From assembly GCA_963854835.1 (NCBI GenBank), contig OY978525.1:47699196-47763195 (forward strand): a DNA stretch of 64,000 nt, written 5' to 3'. Below, piece after piece: positions 20,672 through 31,547 of the stretch. Below the pieces are notes generated by a model. It did no database searches and had not been told where the DNA came from. It saw only the letters and a list, made by a program, of their open reading frames with translations. Numbering within the stretch: position 1 is the stretch's first letter; each line of letters starts with the position of its first letter. The DNA is from Megamerina dolium. Taxonomy: Eukaryota > Arthropoda > Insecta > Diptera > Megamerinidae. Position numbers and translations under genes: made by a program.

Positions 20672-22153
20672 ATGGTGAAAATTGACCAACTAAAAGTGGA
20701 CCAGCTTAAAAAGCTGTTGGTAGAGATGAATCTATCGTCATCAGGTGCAAAGGCGGAACTGCTGGTGAGGCTGAGGCAAGCTATGGAGGCTAAGGGAATT
20801 AACGTAGAAGAACATGAGTTCTTCGAGGAAGCCGATATACAAGCAGTCGTACACGCTGAGGAAGAAAGCAAGATAGATTCGAGTGGTCAACTAATGGAAC
20901 TCATGAAATCCATGATGCAACAACAGCAGCAGCAACTGCAAGGAATTAATGCGAAGTTACAAGAAAATGCGTCTCGCATTGACTCCAAGTTTCAAGAACA
21001 TTCGGTACGTCAAGAAAACGCTATGGGAGAGTTCCAGAAAACAATTGACTCCAAGTTTCAAGAACATTCGGTACGTCAAGAAAACGCTATGGGAGAGTTC
21101 CAGAAAACAATTGACTCCAAGTTTCAAGAACATTCGGCTCGCCAAGAACACGTCATCGAAAATCTACAAAAAGGAATTGAACTTAGATTTCAGGAAATTT
21201 CCGGAGCTATTAATGACAAAGTCACAGAGCTGAAAGAACACGTGGATGAGTTGGATGATAAGCTGAAGGAACATGTCAACGACTGGGAAGATAAGTTCGA
21301 GAAACTACAGCACGAACTCAATCACCTAAAAATAAATGGGCCAGCCACATCAGTGATTAGAGATTCAAGTACAATCAAACTTAAGCCACCAACATTTGAC
21401 GGAAGCACGCCATTCAATATCTTCAAGCTTCAATTCGAGACAACCGCTTCGAAGAATCAATGGGATGATAGCGACAAGACTGCTGCTTTAATAGTCGCAT
21501 TAAAAGGTAACGCTTCCGAGGTGTTACAGATGATTCCAGAGAAAGATCGTGGTAGCTATCAGTCACTGATGGACACTCTCCAGCGAAAGTATGGAAATGA
21601 ATACAAGAGTCAATTACATCGAGTGGAATTGAGATCGCGAGTGCAACGGAGTAATGAGAGTCTTCAGGAATTCGCTTCCGATATTGAGCGCTTATGTCAT
21701 CTAGCGTTCTCAGGTAATTCGGAAGAGTTCGTCGAAAAAATAAAAATAGAGGCATTCATAGATGGCATACGTGATGGAGAGACAAAGCGTGCCCTAGTCA
21801 TGTCACCCAGGAATACTTATGCCGAAACAGTCAGTAGTGCATTGACGTTTGAAGCTGCCAGTTTGATGTGTCGACCAATGCCACGGGTACGCCAACTAGA
21901 AACAGAAACAGCAGATCTGGTTGAAGCAGTGTGTCAGGCATTCAAATCTGTAGCGCAGCCTGAAGGAAGAACAACAGGTCGACGCGAAAACAAGGTTACT
22001 GGTAAGTGCTTCATTTGTGACAAACCAGGACACATGGCGCGTGACTGCCGTCTACGACGAAAGCGATCAAGATCGAATTCTCCAGGAAGACAAAAGAAGG
22101 AGAATAAGGTGGATAGCGATCGCTCCACTAACACAAATCCATCGTTAAACTAA
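20672..22153 (+). CDS. Gag with SAP-like N-terminus, coiled coil and zinc knuckle
   Basis: 493 residues from ATG at 20672. Residues about 4-38 (KIDQLKVDQLKKLLVEMNLS...) have the helix-turn-helix spacing of a SAP DNA/chromatin-binding motif. Residues about 75-215 form a long Gln/Glu-rich coiled coil made partly of a 22-residue repeat (IDSKFQEHSVRQENAMGEFQ) present three times. A Gag core follows at about 230-420, then one zinc knuckle (CFICDKPGHMARDC) and a basic tail. Pol begins in the -1 frame overlapping the gag end, so Pol would be made by -1 frameshifting. Confidence 0.9.
   Translation: MVKIDQLKVDQLKKLLVEMNLSSSGAKAELLVRLRQAMEAKGINVEEHEFFEEADIQAVVHAEEESKIDSSGQLMELMKSMMQQQQQQLQGINAKLQENASRIDSKFQEHSVRQENAMGEFQKTIDSKFQEHSVRQENAMGEFQKTIDSKFQEHSARQEHVIENLQKGIELRFQEISGAINDKVTELKEHVDELDDKLKEHVNDWEDKFEKLQHELNHLKINGPATSVIRDSSTIKLKPPTFDGSTPFNIFKLQFETTASKNQWDDSDKTAALIVALKGNASEVLQMIPEKDRGSYQSLMDTLQRKYGNEYKSQLHRVELRSRVQRSNESLQEFASDIERLCHLAFSGNSEEFVEKIKIEAFIDGIRDGETKRALVMSPRNTYAETVSSALTFEAASLMCRPMPRVRQLETETADLVEAVCQAFKSVAQPEGRTTGRRENKVTGKCFICDKPGHMARDCRLRRKRSRSNSPGRQKKENKVDSDRSTNTNPSLN
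20978..21175 (+). repeat. 66-bp tandem repeat within gag, three units
   Basis: Units start at 20978, 21044 and 21110, each beginning ATTGACTCCAAGTTTCAAGA. The first two are identical over 66 bases; the third diverges in its second half. The period is a multiple of three, so the reading frame is kept and the coiled coil is lengthened. Confidence 0.9.
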
Positions 22154-25100
22154 ATCGAGTCAGTTCAGCGGGGCGTGAACTGACTCCAACAGTGGGTTGC
22201 CCCATCATTCACATTTCACAACTACAGCGTGTGCCAAGCAGCTTGACTATTGATGGAAAATTGGACAATATGGAATTCATGTTAACCCTGGATACTGGTG
22301 CATCACATTCGATAATCAAGAGCGATTTGGTAAAGAGGTTTGAGCCTTTAATGGGAATAAAATTGCGTACAGCAACGGGTGAGGATGCACAAATTCTGGG
22401 CAAGATAAAGAAACGAGTATCTATTGGAAATTGCACATGGGAACATGAATTCATTGTGGCCGACATCATCGATGACGTAATAATTGGTGTTGATTTTATG
22501 ATTGACAACGGATTTACGTTAGATTTGAATCAACGGATACTACGTTATGCAAATGTCGAACTACCATTGAACATCGGTTACAAGCGTAGTGGGAACATCA
22601 AACGAGTACTGGCATGTCAACGCCAAGAGGTTCCAGCAAAATCAGAAGCGGTGATATGGGCACAGATGAATGTGGATGATGGGACAGGCAAGTTGTGGCT
22701 GGTGGAAGCAGATAAAGAAATAACGAATAAAAACATCATACTTGGTAGGACGTTAGTAGAACCTAAAGAAAATGGAATAGTACCGGTGCGAATTTTAAAT
22801 CCAACTAATACATCTACAGTTGTGAAGAAAGGAATGATGATTGGTCATTGCCAGGAAGTTACTGCCATAGTAGACTGCGAAAAGGGTTCATCGATAAAAA
22901 GTGGAAGATCAGGAACTGTCAGAGTGGAAATAAAAGCACAGATGGAAGAATGGGCAGGCGTGCTTACCAACCAGCAAAAAGAAAAGGCTTTACAACTATT
23001 GGAGAAGTACAGTTCAATCTTTTCTTCAAATGGAAAAACTGGAGGACGAACAACCATCGTGAAGCATCACATTGACACCGGTGATTCTAGACCAATTCGT
23101 CAAACACCACGACGAGTTCCATTGGCCAAAAGAGACGAAGCCATTAAGCTGATTTCCGATATGCAGAAACAAGGTGTTATTGAACCATCAGCGAGTCCAT
23201 GGAGTTCACCAGTTGTGCTGGTAAAGAAGAAGGATGGAAGTACTCGATTCTGTGTGGATTACAGAAAGCTAAATGATATTACGAAAAAAGACAGCTATCC
23301 ACTGCCAAGAATCGATGACACTCTGGACACACTATCTGGTGCGAAGTGGTTCTCAACTCTTGATTTGCAAAGTGGATACTGGCAAGTGGAACTTGGTAAG
23401 GAAGACAAAGAGAAAACAGCTTTCAGTATTGGCGATGGTCTATGGCAATTTACAGTCATGCCATTTGGTTTATGCAATGCGCCAGCTACTTTCGAACGTT
23501 TGATGGAGCGTGTACTCAGAGGACTACACTGGAAAACGTGCTTGGTGTACCTCGATGACATTATTGTGATGGGAAAAGATTTTAACGACCACCTGGAAAA
23601 GTTGAAAGAAGTATTTGAGCGTATACAATCAGCAGGGCTTAAACTGAATATGAAAAAGTGTTCACTCTTCAGGCAAGAAGTTAAATATCTTGGTCATAAA
23701 GTAACAACAGAAGGGGTACATACCGACGAGGAGAAAGTAGCAGCAGTTCAAGAATGGCCTATTCCGTCGAATCTTCACGAGCTAAGAAGCTTCCTAGGCT
23801 TATGCACCTACTATAGACGATTTGTTCCTGGATTTGCAAACATCGCCAGCAGTCTGCATGAGTTGACAAGAAAGAACAAACCATTTGTGTGGGGCGAGGA
23901 CCAACAGAAAGCATTCGAACAGCTGAAAGAAAAACTCTGTTCAGCACCAATATTAGCGTATCCAGTACCTGGTCAAAAGTTTGTGTTGGACACAGATGCG
24001 AGTGGCTATGGAATAGGTGGTGTGCTCTCTCAGATCATAGATGGGCAAGAAAAAGTAATAGCATACTACAGTAAAATCCTGTCGAAGCCAGAAAGAAATT
24101 ACTGTGTCACACGAAGAGAGTTGCTCGCAATACTGGAATGTGTAAAGTATTTCCATAAATACTTGTACGGTCAGTCATTTCATCTACGAACTGACCACTC
24201 AGCGCTAAGGTGGTTATTGCAATTTAAAAACCCAGAAGGACAATTGGCGCGCTGGATTGAAAGGCTGCAGAGTTATCATTTTACCATCGAACATCGTAAA
24301 GGAGGACATCACGGCAACGCGGATGCTCTATCTCGTCGTCCTTGCAAAATGGAATGTAAACATTGTTCTCGAGTGGAAAGCAAGGAGCACATTGTCGACG
24401 TACGACTTACAAATATATTGCCGGAGGAGACATGGACCACTGAACGAGTGCAAGAAGATCAGCGGAACGACCCAGATCTCGTAAAGATTATGGAATACAA
24501 GGAGCAGGGCATACGTCCAGATTGGCAAGAAATGGCTAATGAGAGTCCAATAGCAAAGGCATACTGGGCGCAGTGGCAAAGCCTGCACTTACGAGACGGA
24601 TGTTTATTCCGAACATGGGAAAGTGAAGATGGAAAAATCACTTATGATCTGCTAGTGGTACCCAAGGCAAGAATAAATGAAGTGATAGCTGAGTATCACA
24701 ATGCCTCCAGTGGAGGGCATTTGGGAATCACCAAAACCGTCGAGAAAATAAAAAAACGATTTTATTGGGTTGGATGCCATGACCATGTCGCTGATTGGAT
24801 ACGGAAGTGTAAGCAATGTGCAATGGCCAAAGGTCCCACTAAGAAAAGTCGTGGTAAGATGCACCAATACACCGTGGGTGCTCCATTCGAGCGAATTGCT
24901 ATGGACATAGCTGGACCATTTCCAACAAGCAACTCAGGGAACAAGTATGTTCTGGTGGTTATAGATTACTTCAGTGAATGGTCTGAAGTATACCCCATTC
25001 CAAATCAAGAAGCTAGTACAGTTGCCGATGTATTCGTCAACCAATGGGTTACTCATTTTGGTGTACCGATGGAGTTACACTCAGACCAAGGTAGAAATTT

Positions 25101-25248
25101 CGAATCAGTTGTATTCCAAGAGATTGCCGTGTGTTGGGTATATACCAAACTCGTACAACACCTTTGCATCCGCAATATGATGAAAGGCCTGTCCCCTATA
25201 CTACAGACTCATTGGGAAGGACTATATGAGATTATCAAAGATAAATGA
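22132..25248 (+). pseudogene. Pol polyprotein: protease, reverse transcriptase, RNase H, integrase (C-terminus deleted)
   Basis: The frame is open from 22132, overlapping gag by about 22 bases, with the first recognisable residues near 22192. Domains in order: protease (LTLDTGASHSIIKSD, IIGVDFMIDNG); reverse transcriptase (FCVDYRKLNDITKKDSYPLP, FSTLDLQSGYWQV, MPFGLCNAPATF, VYLDDIIVMG); RNase H (LDTDASGYGIGGVLSQ, NADALSRRPC); integrase with HHCC zinc finger (HLGITKTVEKIKK, CKQCAMAK) and core residues in MDIAGPF and LHSDQGRNFES. From about 25110 the frame is shifted, and sequence containing the third catalytic acid is deleted before a GPY-like end. A copy of the integrase lies at 48608-48819. 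Confidence 0.9.
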
Positions 25249-25321
25249 CGTAGTGTATCGTATTCAACGTGCCTGGAATAAAAGAGCAAAGTTTAAAGTA
25301 GCGCACTTGAGTGACATGAAT

Positions 25322-25695
25322 GTTGGCAGCATCGAAACGAAAGATAAGCCATAACCAGAACAAGCCAACGAGAAAGAAAGAGAAGAATCTCGATAAAGGA
25401 AGATTCTGGGGTGTTGCCAACAGAGTATAAATAGAGCCAGTGTTGACAAGTGAAAATCAATCTGATCCCGAACGTGATTGCGCAAGCATCGATACAGAGG
25501 CAAAAGTTGCAAGTACATTAAAGTGTTATTGTAAATAGTCGATTATAAACAGAGTTGATTGTAAATAGATTTTAAATAAATTGTTGCTGTATATAGTTGT
25601 ACAATATAATTGTTGCAGTTATCATTAACAGAATCCAGTGATCGAACAAGGTTAATTCAAATAGAATTAAACGCTCACAGAATAAAAACGTAACA
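25322..25695 (+). repeat. 3' LTR of the gypsy element, start missing
   Basis: Matches 20254-20642 with substitutions and small indels. It begins at TTGGCAGCATCG; the first 45 or so LTR bases are absent. Alternatively the true LTR start is TGTTGGCAGC, but the exact ATAT duplication argues for the longer 5' LTR. Confidence 0.75.
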
Positions 25696-25699
25696 ATAT

Positions 25700-26380
25700 G
25701 AAAGTATTTATATATGGGACAATACCGACTCAAATTGATTGTGTGAAGCTGCGGTTGGTTTACGTATCAAAATGCTCATTCGCAACTGTTTCCAGTGTAT
25801 CTAAAACTATTTTTGACTTTGAGTGAAAAGGTGGCCAATGTTTCATCGCCAGATTTGCTGTTAAAACGCTGTCTATTAACAGTGGGATATCTCATTACTT
25901 ATAAAGTCTCGCATTGGTACACACACTCATCTACGCCTGCGTATATGTTGTTGCTTTTGCTCTCGTTTCTTGAGGAAGAAAAATACCTAACATATTTCAG
26001 AAGTTCTATTTTGTTTTCCATATACAAAATATTCATCCGCAACAATTCGGCTCCAACTGTTGGAGTATTATTCCTTTGGAGCTTTGTATTATTATTAAAC
26101 TCATTCCCGTTTTGTGGAATCCCACTTAATTACTGGCCTCAGTCTGTTAAACGTTATAAGAATATAAAGGGGTATTGAGACTTACTTATATCCTTACTTA
26201 GCTCCCATATTGAGCTGATTGTGCCATTGCTCTCTTTTGAGAAGGATATTCGTATTTACGCCCTACCCTGCTAGTTCCTCTAACGTGCCTTTCTAAACCA
26301 TGGGTCCCGAAGACCACATATGAATTAATACTTGGTCTCCAAGTCCCCTGTATGCACTCGTAATACAGTGAGTCGCTGAG
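25700..26380. other. Unassigned sequence with one 127-codon frame
   Basis: A plus-strand frame at 25795-26178 encodes a Leu-, Ser- and Tyr-rich hydrophobic sequence that I do not recognise. It lacks clear start context, splice sites or neighbours, and may be fortuitous. Confidence 0.3.
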
Positions 26381-26384
26381 GATT

Positions 26385-27165
26385 TTAAGTCACCCAACCT
26401 CCTTGCAAAAAGACAGACAGGGATAATTGTCGTGCGAATTGTATTTGATGAGTGAGTGGCTCCAGGTGAACTGTCTTCATATATGTATTTCGCCGAAGTA
26501 TACACAATTCCTCTAAATTAGCGAATTTTTGTTTAAGCACCATGTTATAAGCATCACCATATAGTCGCTGTTTTACACAGGCTACGAAGTCTTCCAAGAC
26601 ATCGGGTTTTATGGCCTTTCTTACTAATTCGGTCCTCAAGTCTTTAGACTCCCCGAAAGTAAGTACCGGGACTAATCTACTGGCCATCTATGCTATTTCG
26701 TCAACACGCATATTTAGCATTAGTTCTGATTGTATTTCTGGTTGAGGCTCTACTTTTGTTCTACTTACATTCGTACGAGGATGAAAAGGTGTCTCTTTTG
26801 TTATGCAGCATTCTCTTCGAGATTCCTCACTTTTGCTTGGAGCGCCCTTAATTGCTCAGCTTCAACTGAAGTTCTGTACCATTTTGCTATAAATTTCTAT
26901 AAAATACCCTTTCCTTTTTCAAGTCTTCTAATTCGTTATATCTTTTGAGGGTCTTAGAAATCTCTACTTCTAGCTGTTCCGCGTCGAACCTTCAGCCTGA
27001 CTTTTTAGAATATCGTTTAATTCGGATAACGTAGAGTCTAGTTCATCGATTAGTGTTAGTACCCTTCTGTAATGTGCCTTTGATTCTATGAGCTGGAATT
27101 GCTCGTATGAGCTGTGTTGCTTAATCAATCAACGTCCTTTTCTCTGAGCACCCATTCGTATGTAC
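26385..27165 (-). pseudogene. Gag-like remnant of an LTR retrotransposon
   Basis: The minus strand carries a 100-codon frame (26385-26687), MASRLVPVLTFGESKDLRTE, with a helix-rich segment typical of gypsy-type Gag cores, preceded by charged coiled-coil-like frames up to 27165 (HYRRVLTLIDELDSTLSELN) broken by stops. Nothing recognisable as pol follows toward 26180. The repeat X sequence to its right probably supplied the LTR and leader of the same element. Confidence 0.5.
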
Positions 27166-27169
27166 CTAC

Positions 27170-28750
27170 TTCGCTTCGTCAAACAGACCCACGAGTACAT
27201 GAACTGGGAGAATATTGGTTTTTTCTTGGGAATAATAAATGTACCACAACGGCGCTTAAACCGTGAGGTACCGCCGAAACTTATTACCTAAGTATTGCGA
27301 GTACTCTCGGAACTTCAACACTGATCACCTAAAAAATGGAGTTGAATTGGTGGAGTTTACTTACCGACTCTATTGTCCTATTTAAAAAAAAGCGCTTAGT
27401 TGTTTCAGCGCCTTTGGCTTTATTTTCCCTATTTTCACTTATTCAGTTTTACACACTTTTAATCTTAAACACTAACACTACAGCGCCTCGTTAGGATCGC
27501 AGTATTTACACACTTCACTTATCAATGTGAACTCACAACTCAAAATCCGTCTGCCTTCAGCAAGCTGGTAGCTTATAGACCTAGTAAAGTTATAAATCTT
27601 GGTACACAGTAAAATCGACGCCAAATGAAAGCGAATTAATATTTTTCAAACGTTTTTTTTTTTATTGGGTTATTCAATGGCTACAAATCTTAGAACAACT
27701 TATCGAAATGACTTCCATTGGCCTTCCAGCACGATTTGAGATGTTATGTCCACTCATCAATTGCGAGACGCACTTCATGCATGGGGAAATTGCCCACTGC
27801 ACGGACAAGGACTCGCTTCAACGACTCAATATTTAAGTGTCGAGTAGAGCAAGCTATACCCTCTAATACGAACCACAACTTGTAATCCAACGGGTTGAGG
27901 TCTGGACTACCTAACATACAATATTAAAATCATATAAAGACAGAATATAAGTACGTTATTTAACAATGCAACTAGCTTATTTAGCTAACAATCATTTAGT
28001 TTCTAAAGTTATTACTAATGGTGAAAACAACATATTATACTATTATTTTTAACTACCTAAAAGGTTTCTTACGTTTAAGTTTCCATACAGTATGGGCAGT
28101 GTTAACTAGTCGAGAAGCTTCTTCGTTAACATGCCTTTTTAATCGGGCCACATGCTTTGCTGCAAATATTTTAATCTTTCTACTGTATCTATACCGAGAT
28201 CTCTAGATTCCGAGATTGATGCCAAAATTTTGAAGCATAAATATCAACTGTCAAATCGCAATAAAGATGAAATGGATGCGCCCAATATTGCATTCGTAAT
28301 GAATGCGTTTAGTTGTGTACCAATATTTATGACTTGACTAGCTGCTATTTTTCCTAAAACTGTTCACATACAAATCTACCCACATACCAACCTACAATCT
28401 ACAATCCACAGTCGAAAATAGATTCACACCATATTTGTGTATGTATGTACCCATTGTGTGGGAAAGCAACTTTTTGATATTAACACACATGAGTAGTCTA
28501 CGTAATTTTAGCTATCATTGTATGCCTAAACATAGTATGCTTACGTAAGTGCAGAACTACGAATTGTGTGGGAAAGTTCTTTGTCAGCTTTTTAACACCC
28601 AACTGCAACTGGGGTGCCTCAATAATCCCCCATTGCACAATTATAAGTACTATTGATATGGATTATGTACTTCACAATTATTAGCAATGTTGGTATGTTT
28701 ATGGATAAATATGTATTTCACAATTTCGGAAAATATGTCGCGAGGCAAAA
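27170..28750 (-). repeat. Repeat X, copy 2 (probable LTR and leader of a retroelement)
   Basis: Blocks 27307-27565 and 28350-28725 match the copy split by the gypsy element at 5771-8344. On the minus strand the order is repeat, short leader containing a GTAAGT splice-donor-like site, then the gag-like remnant, so I infer an old LTR plus leader. The blocks are separated here by a mariner-like insertion. Confidence 0.5.
27600..28340 (-). pseudogene. Decayed Tc1/mariner-type transposase
   Basis: Minus-strand fragments near 27690-27905 read PLDYKLW, IESLKRVLVRAVGNFP and AGRPMEVIS-like segments, close to the end of mariner-type transposases after the third catalytic residue. Near 28080-28250 further fragments may be the N-terminal helix-turn-helix. 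Stops and frameshifts are numerous and no terminal repeats were identified. Confidence 0.45.
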
Positions 28751-29865
28751 TATGTACCAGGTGTACAAGCTTAAATCCGCTGTTTGCTCGTAGATGGCGT
28801 TAGTGAGCATATTGAGCTATTATCGACTGTACATCCTTTTTTTATGAGTTCGACATCTGTTCACATCACTTAGTAAACATCATCAGTGATTTCATAAAAC
28901 AACATACATTTTTCCTCGTATAATCATGTCTAGTTTCGTGCCAGGAAAAGAGCATATGCGCGAAGCTCTACTTTTTGGCTTCAAATTGAAGAAATCTGCT
29001 GCTGAGTCGCATCGAATGCTTGTGTAGACAGTGCGCTATCGGAAACTACTTGCAGAGACTGGTTTCGTCGGTTCAAAGAATATCATTTTGACTTGAGTGA
29101 CAAGAAGCGTGAAAATAGGCCCAAAAAAGTTGAGGACCATGATTTGCAGGCTCTTTTGGATGAGGACGACACCCAATCGCAAAAAGTGCTTGCCGAACAG
29201 TTAGGTGTTACTCAACAAGCCATTTCCATACGTTTACGAGCCATGGGGAAGGTTCAAAAATTTGGAAAATGGGTACCCCATGAATTGAACGATAGGCAGA
29301 TGGAGCGACGCCAAAACACATGCGAAATCTTGCTTGCTAGAGAAACAAGAAAGTTCTTCCTGCATCTTGTGGTGACTTGCGATGAAAAGTGGATATACTT
29401 TGAGAATTCTAAACGAAAAAAATCGTGGGTCGATCCTGGCCAACCAGCAACTTCTTCTCCCAGAACAAATCGCTTTGGACGCAAGATGATGCTGTGCTTT
29501 TGGTGGGATCAGCAGAGTGTCATCTACTACGATCTGTTGATACCTGATGAAACTGTCAGTGCTCACCGCTACCACCAACAACTAGTGAAATTGCGCCTTG
29601 CTTTGGGTGAAAAAAGGCCTGGTTATGAACAAAGACATGAGAAGCTGATTTTTCTCCACGACAACACCCCATCGCACACGTCAAAACTGGTCCAAAACTA
29701 CTTGGGAGGTGCTACCTCATTCCGCTTATTCACCAGACCTGGCCCCTTCTGATTACCACCTGGTTTCGGCGATGGGTCACGCGCTCGCCGAACAGCACTT
29801 TGATTCGTATGAAGACGTCGGAAAATGGCTTTACGAGTGGTTTGCCTTTTGGCATGGTATACACA

Positions 29866-30130
29866 ATAAATATAATATCGATAAGATTTTTCTTTCGAAT
29901 GGTACCCACCTGTCGGCAAGCAATTGGCAATTCTTCCGACAGTAACAACTTGCCATGAAAAAGCTTCTAAAAGAACTCTGTGACAAAGCTCAGAAAAAGT
30001 GATGTCACAAGTGTTCTGCCGTTCGGAACCGGTTAAAATAAGTAGGTCCCTTCTAATACTGTCCAAATTTAAGACGCACAACAGTAATGGAAGAGAAGCT
30101 CGGCCAATGAGCCCTTTCGGGCTTTAAGTT
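29866..30130 (+). mobile_element. tRNA-derived SINE copy, head lost
   Basis: From about 29866 it matches the SINE body (ATATCGATAAGATTTTTCTT, then TGTCGGCAAGCAATTGGCAA) through to the 3' hairpin GAGCCCTTTCGGGCTTTAAG. The tRNA-like head is missing. It interrupts the mariner coding region after WFAFWHG. Confidence 0.75.
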
Positions 30131-30700
30131 TTTTTTTTTTTTTTTTTACAAGCCTTTTTATTGGATCTTTCTAAAATTACTTAGAAACTAACAATAAGTA
30201 ATAAAATCTTACAAACTAAATAAAATTATGTGATATTCCCTACGTTCCATCACAATTTGTTGAGTCGCGAGGTATAGCAATTTCACAGCATATTCAGCGT
30301 GTATTTTCTTTTTAATCGACGATGCCCCGTGCTCAGCAACAATTGCCTAGCAAGGGGATTCGGATGACTGTGTAATTTTTGAATGTAGCTTCTGCAAGAC
30401 ATTGCAACTTCCTCAGAAATTGTGGGTACATTTAAACCTCGATGGATGTTAACGTTCCTCATATAATAATTCGCAGACACTTGGAGTGTATTCGCTGCAA
30501 TTTTTCGATATTTGAGGGAGATGCGGTGCCCCAAAACTGAATACCATAAGTCCAGATTGGCTTCAGGATTGCTTTATATAATAGCACTTTGTATTCGAGA
30601 TTCAACTTTGATCTTTTGTGTATCAGCCACCATAACTGATTAATTTTAAGCTTGATCTGAGTTTTCTTTTAAGTGCCACATATTTATTTTTATTTATTTT
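30131..30700 (-). mobile_element. Jockey-like LINE 3' fragment with poly(A)
   Basis: Read on the minus strand it ends in a run of 18 or so A residues (T run 30129-30146). The frame 30283-30534 contains NVNIHRGLNVPTISEEV and HPNPLARQLL, and sequence upstream reads LKPIWTYGIQFWGTASP-like, all typical of the end of jockey-clade reverse transcriptases. It is 5'-truncated and inserted beside the SINE inside the mariner. Confidence 0.7.
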
Positions 30701-30810
30701 TATAGCTAGTGAGGGCAAATACTTTGAATAAATTAATTGTTGGCTTTCTATGAAAAAATATGTGTTTTTTTTTACCGAAAAACAGCGGATTTAAGCTTGT
30801 ACACCTGATA

Positions 30811-31272
30811 TATGGGCATATTTCATATTTTGTGGCAACATTCGTTTGCCACACTGATAGCACCATGAGAAGCCGCGATGCTATGCAAATTTCTTCGGGA
30901 AAATAAAAAAAGGTGAATGGATTAGCAACGAAGCGTTGTGACTTCTTTTCAATCATCACCTCTTAATGGAAGCCACCATGACATCTATATCAATCGCTGG
31001 TTTCTTATTTGTACTACAATATATTTTCACTTTCAATTTTTTTTTTAATTCAATAAACATTCAAATTTTTCACATAAATGCGAAATATTCATGTAAAACA
31101 TTATTTTATGTTGATAATTGTCATATTTTAGGTGCTTCATACCCAAATATGCACCTAAAAACTCATTCTTAATATGATTGTGTAATATATGCTCCGAAAA
31201 TGCTCTTAATGTCCTTATAAGCCTTAAGTTATTATGCTTCTAAATTTGGTATATGTATATACATATGTACTA
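30811..31272. other. Unassigned AT-rich spacer
   Basis: Nothing recognisable between the mariner and the Tc1 element. Confidence 0.5.
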
Positions 31273-31505
31273 TACACTTAGCAGAAAAAGTGTACGTACA
31301 AGAAGTAAACAATTCTTCGCTGCACTAAATACCAATAAGGAAATAATTTTTCTCAAAAGAAATTATTTTTTATTTAAATGTTAGAGTATTATGTACTCTT
31401 TAAGCCTAAATACATTAAATTATAATGTACAGAAAAATTATGAGAAATAAAAGAATTCAAAAGTACTTGTTAATTGGTCAGAAAAAGTCTACGTACAAAG
31501 ATAAG
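31273..31505. repeat. Left terminal inverted repeat of the Tc1 element
   Basis: Outer direct repeat about 31282-31302 and inner direct repeat about 31481-31500; complement of 34829-35057 with a few differences. Confidence 0.85.
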
Positions 31506-31547
31506 ATTATATGATAAATTATTGTATTTTGTGGGTTTTTGAAAAGA

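Larger units (their letters stand above)
20205..25695 (+). mobile_element. Ty3/gypsy LTR retrotransposon with near-complete gag-pol
   Basis: It is flanked by ATAT at 20201-20204 and 25696-25699. LTRs begin TGTAACG and end CGTAACA; the primer site matches tRNA-Leu. Gag and pol are long open frames, but the integrase C-terminal half is deleted and frameshifted near 25120-25200, and the 3' LTR lacks its first 45 or so bases. By eye the LTRs differ at roughly 8% of positions, so the insertion is not recent. Confidence 0.9.
28927..30731 (+). pseudogene. Mariner transposase, interrupted
   Basis: Translation starts at ATG 28927 (MSSFVPGKEHMREALLFGFK). A stop and frameshift follow near 29020-29090. 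The central frame 29093-29752 has the helix-turn-helix (VLAEQLGVTQQAISIRLRAM), the linker WVPHEL, catalytic Asp residues in VTCDEKWIYFEN and LHDNTPSHTS, and after another frameshift the third Asp in YSPDLAPSDYH (29709 onward). The final codons IASEGKYFE and TAA lie at 30702-30731, beyond both nested insertions. This is a classic mariner D,D34D-type protein in pieces. Confidence 0.85.
28757..30808 (+). mobile_element. Mariner element carrying a SINE and a jockey-like fragment
   Basis: Terminal inverted repeats of about 28 bp (CCAGGTGTACAAGCTTAAAT at 28757; its inverse at 30781-30808) are flanked by TA at 28755-28756 and 30809-30810. Removing the two insertions at 29866-30700 leaves about 1.2 kb, normal for mariner. 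The transposase is broken, so the copy is inactive. Confidence 0.9.

Noticed and set aside
25795..26178. Membrane protein gene
   Set aside because: A single hydrophobic 127-codon frame without start context, splice sites or recognisable family; kept only as unassigned.
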